64,000 nt of DNA from Caenorhabditis elegans (lineage: Eukaryota > Nematoda > Chromadorea > Rhabditida > Rhabditidae), in assembly GCF_000002985.6 (NCBI RefSeq), contig NC_003283.11, positions 6,448,001-6,512,000 of the forward strand, given 5' to 3'. Shown here one piece after another: positions 1-11,300 of the stretch. The notes beneath the pieces are model-generated. The model was not told where the DNA came from. It saw nothing but the letters and a program-made list of their open reading frames with translations, and did no database searches. How positions within the stretch are numbered: the first letter of the stretch is position 1; every line of letters starts with the position of its first letter. Position numbers and translations under genes: made by a program.

Positions 1-141
1 AGAAAAATTCTACAAGTTTTCTGTATAAACGATATGCAAGTCCATTATCCGATATCCGTAATATCCGTAATATCCGATATCCGATGTTGCTCGGCTAATA
101 AGTTTTAAGGTCTCGGTAAGGAAAACTTGTAGAATTTTTCT
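1..141. repeat. Inverted repeat flanking ATATCCG tandem motif
   Basis: Bases 1-21 and 121-141 are perfect reverse complements (21 bp). The left arm may extend beyond the window edge. Between them, at about 50-85, the motif ATATCCG occurs several times in a row, and two more copies lie near 246-265. This has the shape of a small fold-back element. I do not recognise the family. Confidence 0.6.
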
Positions 142-707
142 AGGTTTTATCATATTAAAATGTTGCTTAATAGTTACTCTTTGGTTCGGATACATTTCTT
201 CCAGAATAACTACATCAATACTAATTGATAAATTCATTATTAGAAAATATCCGAAAAAATATCCGCCCACCTCTGGTTCAGAGTAAAAATCCATTGTTAA
301 CCATAGGAAATGCACTGGATTCTATACTGAATTTTCAGATGAAAATTTTCAGACTCACCGTGTGTTTAGCAGGAATGATTTACAGATTCTAAAAGCCCAA
401 TTTGTCAGAAGATATAACATGTTCAACTTATTTCTTATCATACCACACGGTTACATAATTCCCTAGTAGGCTATAAGGTAATGCAGGTTTCACCCCACTT
501 TATTTATTTCGGCATTATCACTTTTTTTTTCAATAAATATCACTTTTTAATTTCACGTTTTTAAAAAAATAGTGAAATAATTAAAACATTTTAGAAAGCC
601 AAATTTTAAGTGAGCGTGAAACGAAAAAAAAAACCGCCCATGAAATTTCAAATTTATTTATTTCTTGATACTTCGCCAGCTCTACGAAGTTTTTCCAAAT
701 CGTCAAA

Positions 708-2180
708 ATGTCCGATTCACCAAGAAGCGACGAAGAGGATCTCAGTGAAGGTTCGGACAGCTCAGTATCACTGCATCAGTAAATTTTTCACTATATTATG
801 CTACGTGGATCTCTTTTATTGAATTGTAATTTCAAACAACTGCCAACGTAGCAAAAACTAAACTGTATGCTGTTATGAAAAGTTTTATTCAAATTTTAGA
901 ATCGATCCCAAAATTCAATGTATCGTCACGGACCCACGTGCAGTGCGAATCTTGATTCTACATCAACATCTTCAAGGCATTCCAGTTTTCAATGCATATA
1001 AAGCAATGAACAAGGTATTTGGAGATCACTTTATGGAATACCGACACTTTGAATATTGGTATATGGGACTTGCAAATGGGAGTTTAACCGTAGACTCTTA
1101 TGATAGGTTTGTGTTTTTTCAATGAACATAATATCACAGTACCTTTTATAGATTTCATACATCAGAGAGAAAAGAGTTCACCGACTTTTCAACCTACTTC
1201 CAAGCAATGATTCTGGATAAACTGAATCCAATTGATCGGTAAGAATTGATTGTATTTTTGTTTTGTAAATACAAAATCTTCAGGTTTGCTGCACGCGCAG
1301 TTTGCCGTGGTTTTAAGTCTATGATCGATTATCAACATTCTAACCTGAAAACGATGACTATGTATCTAGAAGAGAAAAGCGTTGGATTGAAGACAAACGG
1401 TGGCTACGTGACCTATGAATTGGAGGATGAGGACTGTCAAGTGAACTATAAGAAACGGAAAATGATTGTTAAGGATAAGAAACCATTGGAGGTTGCTATG
1501 AAGGATGTATCAAGACTTTTGAAGATCAGAGGATTAGATATGGATTACTTCGCAATTATTATGACGGAAATTATGGAAGAAGAGTTCGTTTCATTTGATG
1601 CTATTAACGACGTTCTTAAATCAATTGGAATCCTGTCGGCAAAATCAGTATTGCTCGATTGGTTTCACACTTTTGAAATTACTGTACTTCTGAAATACTT
1701 TAAGCCTGGAATCCTGGAGGACTTAACAATTAAATGTCTTGAATCCGATGAAGAGTTCACAGGAAATCTGGTGTACCTGGAACAGTGGAAAAAGGCAAAG
1801 AATCTGAAATTGTCTAAAGTCCCAAATTTTCCAATTATCGTCGAACATCTCGATAACTTCAAATCTTTGAACTTCGACTTCCATGGGGAACCTTTCTCAA
1901 GAGATGATATCATGAAGCTTCGAGATGTGAGTTTCCTTTCATATATCAATTTTCCCAAATAAACTTTCAGGAGGTTCTTCTAAAATCAACCAAGTTTGAA
2001 TACTTTTCTTGTAAAAATGTGAAATTCAACACAAAAATGTTCGTGAAAGTTTTTGATGCTCGCTCAACTCTATTTTGTTCGTCTGGCTCAATTGTTTATG
2101 AATCGTCCAATGGAATATTCGATATTGCTTATCATCCGAATGGGTTCAACATTAAGAAGAAAATTGACTCGCAAGTTTGA
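708..2180 (+). CDS. F-box / FTH (DUF38) family protein with N-terminal transposase-type HTH
   Basis: Five exons fit: 708-778, 900-1106, 1152-1238, 1284-1926 and 1971-2180, joined in phase, giving 405 residues. After an acidic, serine-rich start comes a stretch of about 70 residues (DPRAVRILILHQ ... FEYWYMGLANGSLTVDSYDR). It resembles the Mos1/mariner-type helix-turn-helix (HTH_48) found at the N-terminus of many C. elegans FBXA proteins. An F-box-like segment follows (ILDKLNPIDR, then AARAVCRGFKSMID), and then a long C-terminal half typical of the FTH/DUF38 domain. F-box proteins of this type are thought to bring substrates to SCF ubiquitin ligases; the substrate here is unknown. The start at 708 is chosen because its exon supplies exactly the two bases needed by exon 2. 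The family is large and fast-evolving, so no symbol is given. The domain calls are by eye. Confidence 0.8.
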
Positions 2181-2897
2181 ACTCGTGAATATTAGGATAA
2201 TAAATTATTTATCATTTATCAAACTATTTCAGTGTCGAAATATACCACATTTTCAAAAATAATGGAATTGAATTAAAAATATAATCATACCGTATCCATT
2301 CAAAACTTCCTGAGCGTTGCGAGACCTGTCCACAAAAGAACACCTCCCTCCAAATTTGGCTACTGTCTTGCTTCATTTTTCATACTGTTTTTTTGTTTCT
2401 TTTTCGTTCTTTTTCAGCCTTGGTCTGTTTTTTCCTTTTCACCTCCTTATTCTCTCTTTTTCATACACAAATAGCAAGAGAATAAGATGATAGAAGAGAC
2501 GCAGAGTGCGAAAGGACGGAGCCTCGTTGCCCGCCGAACACTGAGGTTTATTGACTTTTCTACTGCTTTTCGAGCTGCTTTCGCGGAAAAAAAGATTGAG
2601 CTTTCTTTCGAGAGCTTTCGACTGTGCTTCTCGACTAAAAATATCGAAATACAACTTTTAGTTTGTCTTGCTAGCCTATCTTTTTGAAAATAATTTGTCA
2701 GGAAGCTGAATTGGGAAGAAAACGGAATAGTTAAAAATTTTACCTGTGATTTGTGCGATTATACGCATTTTTAACCATGTGTCTCGATAATTTCAATTAT
2801 AACATTTTCCTCTGTCTCTTTCTATTTCGTTATCTTTTTTTTCTCATTTACAGTTGTTTCTTATTACAGAATAATCTCTCTCCAACAGAATGACGAT
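2181..2897. other. Intergenic, promoter side of acyltransferase gene
   Basis: No gene is supported here. The two overlapping ORFs at 2439-2687, one on each strand, lack splice context and family resemblance. Pyrimidine-rich stretches before the next gene end in CAG at about 2870 and 2887, either of which could be a trans-splice acceptor. An ATG at 2890 runs into a stop after three codons, so the start at 2898 is preferred. Confidence 0.5.
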
Positions 2898-4872
2898 ATG
2901 AAAGTAATAAAAGGCGTCACGTTCATCGTTCTCGTCTTCTTCTCCTCACTTCTCGGAACTGTTTTTCTTCTTTTTCCGCTTATTCCTCTCGCATGGTTTG
3001 CGCCGAAATTATGGAGAACATGCGCCGATCGTCTTGTTGGATTCTGGTTAACTTTTCCATGTGTAAGTTGTTATTTGTGGTTAATTTTCTAAAAAAAAAC
3101 TGTAAACTATAAAGAAAATATTTTCAGTCCCTCATCGAATGGGTATTTGGAGTGAATTTCCGAGTAACCGGTGATCTGATCGAACGAGATGAGCCAGCAA
3201 TTTTGATAATGAACCACCGGACCCGACTTGATTGGTTATTCTCGTGGAATGCTCTTTACAAAATGGATCCATGGCTTCTCACCACAGAAAAAATATCTCT
3301 GAAAGCTCCTCTCAAAAAGATTCCCGGCGCCGGTTGGGCTATGAGCAGTGGATCTTACATATTCTTGGATCGAAACTTTGAAAATGATAAACCAGTTCTG
3401 GAAAGGATCGTAAAGTATTACTCGGGCTCAGAAAAGAAATATCAGATTCTTCTTTTCGCCGAGGGAACTGACAAAGGAGAGCGAGCAACTCGTTTGAGCG
3501 ACGCTTTTGCCGATAAAAATGGATTACCGAGATATGAGTATGTATTGCACCCGCGAACGACGGGATTCAAATTTTTGATGGAATTGATGAAAAAAGGTGA
3601 GAGAGAGAATTTCAATTTTTGAATGCGACTAGCGACGAACCAGGGGATTTTGCAGAGAATTATATAAAATACGTTTATGATCTCACAATTGCGTACAGTG
3701 GAACTATAGTCGACACAGAAGCAAAACTTTTGGCTGGCAATTTTCCAGATGTAAGTTTTTATTGTAAAAATATTTAAAATTTTCTACATTTATTAAATTG
3801 TCATAATTCAAAATTTAAATTACAAAAACCCCAAAAATAATAATTTTAACAAAAAATTGTTTTTCAGAAAGTTCACTTAGATGTTAAAAAGTACAAGCTA
3901 GACGAAATTCCAACAGGAGAAGGGTGCGAGAAATGGCTCACCGATTTATGGGCAACAAAGGAGAAGCGACTGAAAAAGTTTTACGAGCAGGAAGAGCGAC
4001 TAGAAGCAAGTGGTGATAGATTCGAGTGGCCGGTTGGTTTTTTTGTTGCGAAATTCAATGATTAATCCAACATGACATTTCCTACTACAGGAGACAACTA
4101 CTGGTATCGGATACTACGTGGCGTTTGCCTTTTGGGTTCTCGCATCGCTTATTTGGATGGGTGCCATCTATTCGCTGCTATGGGTCAAGGTAATTAACCG
4201 GTTTTATGGCGATTGTTATTCGTTCGCATGATATTAGATATCGTGTTCCCTTTTGTTAAACTTTTTTTATTAATCTGCAGGTTTTTTGTCAAAAAATGAC
4301 AAAAATCAGTATTTATATGCCAAATACACCTGAAAAAAAAAATTAAAATTGAAAGAATTTTTTTTTCTAATTTTGCAACAAAAAAAACACTGAATTTTCT
4401 GATTTTTCCGGCTAGATTAATAGGTTTTTTAAAAATATTTTTTTCTTTGATCATTTACTTGAAAAATAAATAATTCATAAATTTTTCAGAGGACCTTCCT
4501 AAAAAACAATTGAAAAATATGCTAAATTATCCATGTTGCCAATTTTTGGGAGAAAAACAAACTAGTTCATTTCGAATAGCGACAGTAATATGCCATTTCC
4601 CTTTGTTTCTTCGTATTTTTTGCTTGATTTCAATAATAAGTTTTGAAAACCGATCCCGTAAATCGACACATGGTATTCTAATATTTTTATTTCAAAAGTT
4701 TCTTTTTCAAAACAAAGTGAATTGCTAATAAATCAATTTATTTCAGATTTACGTCTCAATTGCGATCATCTTCTACCTGGCATCTCTTCGATTCTACAAC
4801 GGAGCTGAATTCGTTTTCCTCAGATGGTTTGAAGCAAGACGCGACTGTGATAAGACTAGTAAAAAGGAATAG
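2898..4872 (+). CDS. LCLAT1/AGPAT8-like lysophospholipid acyltransferase, first of tandem pair
   Basis: Six exons (2898-3062, 3128-3596, 3656-3750, 3868-4032, 4091-4189, 4747-4872) give 372 residues, the usual length for lysocardiolipin acyltransferase 1 homologues. An N-terminal hydrophobic segment covers about residues 5-35. Acyltransferase motif I is NHRTRLDW (84-91), with the catalytic His85 and Asp90. PGAGWAM follows at 121-127. Motif III reads FAEGT (165-169), where the family normally has FPEGT. Two hydrophobic segments near the C-terminus suggest an ER multi-pass protein. In C. elegans the LYCAT homologues ACL-8, ACL-9 and ACL-10 set the sn-1 acyl chain of phosphatidylinositol. This gene belongs to that group, but I cannot say which member it is. 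The next gene is a paralogue on the same strand, 354 bp downstream, probably in one operon. Confidence 0.92.
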
Positions 4873-4921
4873 ACAAAGTGATTGTATCATTGTAAAGATT
4901 GATCGTTCAAATTGTACCTTG

Positions 4922-4943
4922 CCCCCCCCCCCCCCCCCCCCCC
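4922..4943. repeat. 22-base poly-C tract
   Basis: An uninterrupted run of 22 C lies just 3' of the acyltransferase stop codon, so within its 3' UTR or the intercistronic gap. The minus strand is a G-run able to form a G-quadruplex. Confidence 0.95.
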
Positions 4944-5171
4944 TCCTCCATGTCCCCCAATCTTCTTTTTTCTAGTCGTGATTTCCCATTACAGATTGTA
5001 TAAGCCATTGACATTGTATAGATATTTATTTGATTTACTTGTTGTGTTTTTGTCTCTCAGAATTTGATGATTTCAAGAAAAAAATATTTTGAGATTTTTA
5101 TAAATTTTTATTTTAATTTTAATTTCCAAGTGGCACTCTTGTTTATATCTGGTATTTGTGGCCGGACAGTT

Positions 5172-5226
5172 TATCTTTTTAATTTTTAAAGTTACATTTC
5201 TCGAAATTCGAAATTGAAATTTCAGT
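5172..5226 (+). promoter_or_regulatory. SL2 trans-splice signal (Ur element plus acceptor)
   Basis: TATCTT at 5172-5177 fits the intercistronic Ur consensus TAYYTT. It sits about 48 bases upstream of the acceptor TTTCAG ending at 5225, one base before the ATG of the second acyltransferase. This spacing is what is expected for an SL2-accepting downstream gene of a C. elegans operon. Confidence 0.6.
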
Positions 5227-6740
5227 ATGAGTTCGTTAAACGAACCGCCTGTCCTTGGTGCAGGCCAGCAGATCGGAACTCGATTAAAAGGATGGTTCTT
5301 CGGTGCGGCTATGTTGTTATCCGCATTTTTTGGTAAGGAATGTTTTGCTGTTAAAAGAGTTTGAGTTTAATTTCCAAATTTTTTGTATTTCGCTAAAAAT
5401 GTGGATTTCCAGGCGTTCTCTACATTGTCACTCCACTGGTCGTCTTGCTGTTCCTGAAGCCACGGCTTTGGCGACAAATGCTTGATCGACTAGTCGGAAT
5501 TTGGGTTATCATGCCCGGTGCCCTATGCAACTACATCTTCGGCGCCAACATTCGAATCAAGGGAGACTTTATCAATCATGAAGAGCCTGCTCTGATCATT
5601 ATGAACCACCGAACCAGATTAGATTGGCTCTTTTTCTGGAATGCTTTGTATAAAATGGATCCATGGTTGTGCACTACTGAAAAGATCTCACTGAAAGGAA
5701 TGCTCAAATATGTGCCTGGAGCTGGATGGGCAATGCAAGCCGCCTCGTACATCTTTTTGGATCGATCATTTGATACTGACAAAACTAAATTAGATAATAT
5801 TCTCAACTACTACGCAGAAACTGAATACAAGTATCAGGTAACAGACAATGAAAAGTAAAACATGATATTCTTTTAAAAAATGTTTAGCTTCTTCTGTTCC
5901 CAGAAGGAACCGATAAATGCCCGAAAGCCACCGAAAGAAGTCGAATTCATTCGGAAAAGAAGGGACTCGTTCACTATCAATATGTTCTTCATCCACGTGT
6001 AACTGGTTTCGTGCACATTGTGCAAGCAATGAGAAGAGCCAATAATATCAAATACATTTATGATGTCAGTATTGGATTCGGAGATGCCATTGTACAATCA
6101 GAGTTGGACATTTTCGCACACGGAGTTTGTCCGAAAGAGGTCTTCTATCAAGTTATCAAATACCCAATCGAGGCAATTCCGCAAACTGATGAAGCTTTAG
6201 GACAGTGGCTTGTCAATTTATGGAGGAATAAAGAAGAAAAACTTAAGAGGTACTGAAGTCAAAATTCGAAAGTAAATATCTGTATTTTTCATGGAATCTC
6301 TGTGACTTTCTAAAATCAAGTCAAAAATTTTTGCGTGTGGAATCATCGTTGAAAACGATTTTAAATATCAGTCTATTTTTTCAGATTCTACGAAATGCCA
6401 CGTAACGTGCGACAGTTCCCAGACACACCGGATGGAGTTGAATACGAGCTGGACAACAACACAGACCGCGCACAAAAAGGGCTTATTGGATTCTGGTGTT
6501 TCACTACTGTTTTCTGGATGTTTATGTTCTTTGAGGTAACTCATATTCTGTCAACATGAATATTCATCAACATATCCTATTCAGAGTGCCTTCATGTTCT
6601 ACTGGGCGATTATAGCATGTGTCTTCTACGCAGCAGTTCACAAGTTCTACGGAGGACTTGAATTCCTCGCAATCGACCGATTTAATCATTCGAAACAATA
6701 TGGAGTTGTTGGTCAAGAGCCGGAAGTTCTGAATACATAG
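5227..6740 (+). CDS. LCLAT1/AGPAT8-like lysophospholipid acyltransferase, second of tandem pair
   Basis: Five exons (5227-5332, 5413-5837, 5888-6249, 6385-6535, 6585-6740) give 399 residues. It is a close paralogue of the upstream gene with an N-terminal extension of about 16 residues. Motif I is NHRTRLDW (100-107, His101 and Asp106). Motif III is the canonical FPEGT (181-185), unlike the FAEGT of its neighbour. Hydrophobic segments lie near residues 25-50, and two lie near the C-terminus. It belongs to the ACL-8/9/10 group of ER lysophospholipid (LYCAT-type) acyltransferases. The start is set by the acceptor lying one base before the ATG. The first and last introns are placed differently from the upstream copy, so the duplication is not recent. 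The member name is not certain (one of this group is ZK40.1/acl-9). Confidence 0.92.
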
Positions 6741-6946
6741 AGCTTTTAATGTTTTTTATATACTATTTCTTCTCGTGTCTCGTTACTTGAGTGCTTGCCA
6801 TCCCAATTCTCGTCCATTTTTACGCATACTCGAAACCTCGATTCAATCGATTCAAATGCTCACTGTCGAATGATGAATGACAGAATTTTAAATATCACGC
6901 ATATATGCATTGGAACAGTGTACGGATTCATGTCTAATGTTATGTC

Positions 6947-6952
6947 AATAAA
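6947..6952 (+). terminator. Poly(A) signal AATAAA
   Basis: AATAAA lies about 207 bases after the stop of the second acyltransferase gene and is followed about 17 bases later by an A-run. It is the likely 3' end of the acyltransferase pair. Confidence 0.6.
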
Positions 6953-7111
6953 TCATGATTTTCTGCAAAAAAAAAACAGTGTACAACATAATTGGGGTAA
7001 ACTTGTCAGGAAGGTTTAGCCAGTGTGCGAAAAAGTGACACTAGCTTCTAAATGTTTTATAATAAATCCAGGTTTTCAAGTTACACTTTCAAATTTGAAA
7101 ACCCTATTTTC

Positions 7112-7435
7112 TATTACAGGAACACTAAATTCTGATAATGCGTACTTCGCAACATATTTGACGCGCAAAATACCTCGTAGCGAAAACTACAGTAAATCTT
7201 TAAATGGCTACGGTAGATCAAGTGTCGATTTACGGGCATGAAAAAACTTTTGTAAAGAAAATTGAACATATCTGTCACAATTCGAACAGAAATTCAATTC
7301 AAAAATCGAGCCCGTACATCGACACTTGCGCTACAGTAGCCATTTAAAGAGTTACTGTAGTTTTCGCTACGAGATATTTTGCGAGTCAAATATGTTGCAC
7401 AATATGCATTCTCAGAACTCAGTGTTCTTGTAATA
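7112..7435. repeat. Fold-back (MITE-like) inverted repeat, ~324 bp
   Basis: The left arm at 7112-7237 and the right arm at 7310-7435 are imperfect reverse complements over almost their full length. Shared stretches include CGTAGCGAAAACTACAGTAA, AAATGGCTAC and AAGTGTCGAT. An unmatched loop of about 70 bases separates them. The sequence is of the dispersed palindromic repeat type common in C. elegans. Short ORFs inside it are not genes. Confidence 0.85.
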
Positions 7436-8056
7436 CACCAAATGAACAAACATGTTTAACTTGCCACCTGCAGCAACCACTATGAGGTGCCTTTTAATTG
7501 ATACCAAATTTTCATGAAATTACAACAAGTTCTCTTCCGCACTATTCATGTTTTGAAGCTTCCGACTCGTCTCCTCTTACATCGAAAAAATAAAAATAAA
7601 TAGGCCGCCATCGACGAAATTGATCCGATCGGCATTCAACTTCAAATATTTACCAATGTCTCAGTTTCTGTTGTCTTTCTCTGTCTCTGTGTTTTTATGT
7701 TTATTTCTCTATGCATAATGCTCATGTTCATTATGATTTCTTCACCCTATCAATTCATAGAAAATCAGAAGTTATCCACAATTGATTCACGCGCCTTCTC
7801 CCTTCCAATTTCCTTCAACACCCTCACCGACCCTAAACTTTCGACCGTTTGCAACAAAGTGTCCGTCGTAATTTGCATTTGAATGCCTCTACTCACCCAC
7901 TATTTGACCACTTACAACTAGCTGACTGTTCTAGATACCCCCAACTTACAAGGAACAAATTATATAATTTTTTGAACAAAAAACCAGCTCTGCCAAAACT
8001 TCTTTGGAAATATTACATATGTGGGACATTTTATGATTTAGCTTGAAACATATTTA

Positions 8057-8310
8057 CGGTCTCGAAGCGACCCTTTTTTTAATTAAAAAGTGTGTGCGCC
8101 TTCAAAGTGTACTGTAGTTCCTAACTGTTCTTTTTTTTTAAACTTTCTTTGATTTTTCATAGTTAATATTGTACTGTATCAAATATTCATAATTCAGTTT
8201 TGAATAAATTTTGAGATGAAACTATTTTTAAAAAATCATAAAAAAATCCGCAACATAGATGAGTTAGGAGCTACAGTACTTCTTAAAAGAGCACACATTT
8301 TGGCTTAAAA
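8057..8310. repeat. Diverged fold-back repeat (GTGTGCGCC / TACTGTAG family)
   Basis: The left part has CGGTCTCGAAGCGACC, then GTGTGTGCGCCTTCAAAG and TACTGTAGTTCCTAACT. The right part carries the reverse-complement counterparts near 8262-8300. The same motifs recur at 57816-58260, so this is a dispersed family. A further fragment lies near 8455-8500. Confidence 0.7.
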
Positions 8311-11300
8311 ACCTGCCTTGTTTATACCGGGGTACTGTATTTTTACGGCCAAAATTGCAAATTTTTGCATCTTGATAATATTTATTATGTTCAAGTAATC
8401 CCGCAAATATATAATATTGATATGAGAGAGTGTTCATTCAATAAACCTGTGAATTACCGTACTCTGGTTTAAAGACGCACGCCGATTCTCGGCCTCATCT
8501 TCAAAACACTTGATCGTCGCTAGACCCACAGTTCATTTTTTCTACTGTTTGATAAACATGTAGTCCTTAAAAATAAAAACACCAACTTTTTCAAATGAAC
8601 AGCAAAAATCTTGTTAGTTGAAAAATGTAATTGAAATATATGTACTAGATTCTGATAGTAAGAAACAACGAAAAGGAAATTGCAAAACCTGAAAATTGTC
8701 CCGAACTACGGAACCAACTAAACCTGCTCTATAGATTTCTGATTTACTTTCTATCGGCTAGTTTCTTCGATGCTCTGTAGTTTGCCATAACGATTATTTA
8801 CTACTTTAAAATATATCTATTATATTTTATTTCGTTGTGTTTTAGCTGCTCCGTAGCTCCAAACGACTTTCTTTTATTGTGTTCTTCTCCTTTATTTTAT
8901 TCATTTTACTATCTTTTTCATCCCACCCATCTATCTTCACACAGTTTTTTGGTGTATATGTCGTTCCCAAGCCCGTGGACAATGGTCAACGTAAAGAGGG
9001 CGGAGGAATGGGGTCGGTGTGATAGCACGAAAAGTGAGGAGAATTGGAGGTGACAGCCGTTCCCTCTCTGGAGAACAAGGTGCCCCAACTACTCTTTCTT
9101 GTCTCCAGTGGTCATTTATTTATCAGTGACACACTACGTTTCTCTCTTTCTTAACAACTCCACCCGCCGCCGACAGACAGACTGAGAGGCAATTACTGGA
9201 AATACATACGTTTTTCATATTTTACAATTAGTGTCTCCACTTTTTTCTAATTTTTTTTTAATTCTGGAATTTAATTTTCTAAACTTTTTAAACTTAAATT
9301 TTTTCAGTTAACTACATTTGCTCAGTCAAAGTCTTGATAAAATGCCAAATTTTCGGAAATGAAGATTTTTTGGGAAAAAAAATGTAGAGCATTTGTGTAC
9401 GTACTAGGAGTCCTACAGTGTTTAATTATATACCCTTACTTTCGAAGTCAATATTAATTTTCCACAATCACTTTGATTTTGTTTTGAATATTTATATTTA
9501 ACACCGTATTTAGGGATACTACCGTACAAGAATGCTCCAAGTTTCTCAAAAAGTCTTCATTTCAAAAGATTCAGAAATTTACCAAAATTTTGACTGAAAA
9601 TCTTGGGAAACCTAAAACATTCTAAAGTATTTTATTCAGATATATGTAGTTTTTATCATCTCGGGCGCTCCATTTTAGAGTTTTAGCACTATTGGAAAAT
9701 GTTCAAATTCCCAAAATTTAAATTCCATAGCAAAAAGTGCAACTCTCAATTTCTCTTCCATTTTCAATTAATTAATTGAATGTTCCTTTGAACAAAAAAA
9801 AATCAACAGAATCAGAGACATACTCGACCCAATTCACACTTGCAGTGTTCTTCTTCACTCATTCGTTAAAACGTATCAAGTTTTAATTTATCTCGAAGGA
9901 ACATCTCACAATTAAACTTTTTTCTAAAAGTGGTTTTCAAAGTTGAAACAGTTTTGTACTAATTGCAAGTGAAATCCATTTTTGAGACATCTTTATTATT
10001 CAATCTATTTTTATAATGTCTAGAAAAATTTGCTTATTTTAGTTATGAGTATGAGTATATGCGTTAAAAGTTTAAAAGTCAAATAAGGCTTTATCCCTGT
10101 AAATTCATAATTTTGTCACATGCCTCTGTAATTTATGAAATTTAGAGAAAAATGCCTCAATAAATCCATATATTATTCTGTGGACAATAATTTTTAATTT
10201 CTGTTAGTTACTTGCATATGAATCTTGCATATGAAAATAATTTACAATTTGTTTCAAATTATTGGCGCCTATGATATCAAACAAGCTCCAAAAATTGTCA
10301 ATTCACATTACTCCATATGTTTCTAATATCTTACTTCTTTAAGGATGTGAATTTCTAGACTAGAACTGTTCAGTCTTCTATGCTTCATCGTGAACATCTT
10401 TCATTCCCCTCCCCCCGTTCTCATCAATATTCTTTTCTTTCTTGCCTCCCACTGGCTTCTCCGCTCCCTCTCTCTCACGCCATGGCGCCAAGCACCCGCC
10501 AAATTCAAATGATCCTCCTGTGGGCACTGTTTGTCTGTCTGTTCACTCTCTAATATCACACTATTTCCCTCTCCAGTTCTCCTTACTATCGGTTACTCGT
10601 TCCGTTCTATTTTCCTTCATTCCCTGCTTTTCCAAATTCTATTATTCTACAGTCAATTTCACACATTTCCTGACCACAAATCTCCTTCCGATCACTCTTT
10701 TTTATTCATTCCTTTTGAGATTTTTTGATGATTGATAGACAGCTATCATTTATCAGTTCCAAATATGTTTCTCTCTGGCGGTCCCGGCTAATTGATTGCC
10801 TATCACGGTGTCGGTGTCACTGAAGAAGACAAATCAGCGAATTAGCGGAAATAGTTTTTCTTTGGAGGCAGCAACAGTCCTTTTTGTAATCGGAATTGAT
10901 TGCAACATGTCTTTTTGTGTTTCGAAATTTTCTTGAGACGTGCCACCACCAAGGGTTCAGGTTCAAATTTCAAATTTGCAGTGATTTAGTGAAACAGGGC
11001 TTCGGACAGATGTATCTACATTGTCTAACTTCTCTATCATATTCCATTGTCTTTTCGTAGCACCTTTCAGACAGGTGCCCAGTCACTCATGTACCTGTTG
11101 TCAGCTGGGTTAGTTGACGATTATGTTGCATAATTTGGGTCATTCTGAGGATGTATTTAAATTTTTCAAAAACGATTCTGGTTTCGAAATATATTGAGAG
11201 CAAAACATTTAAGGAAGGCTGATACTTTTTTCTTGGTTTTAAAATTGATAAAGAGTTTTTTGTAAAAAAAACATCACCCTAAATCACAATTTACGGGAAA

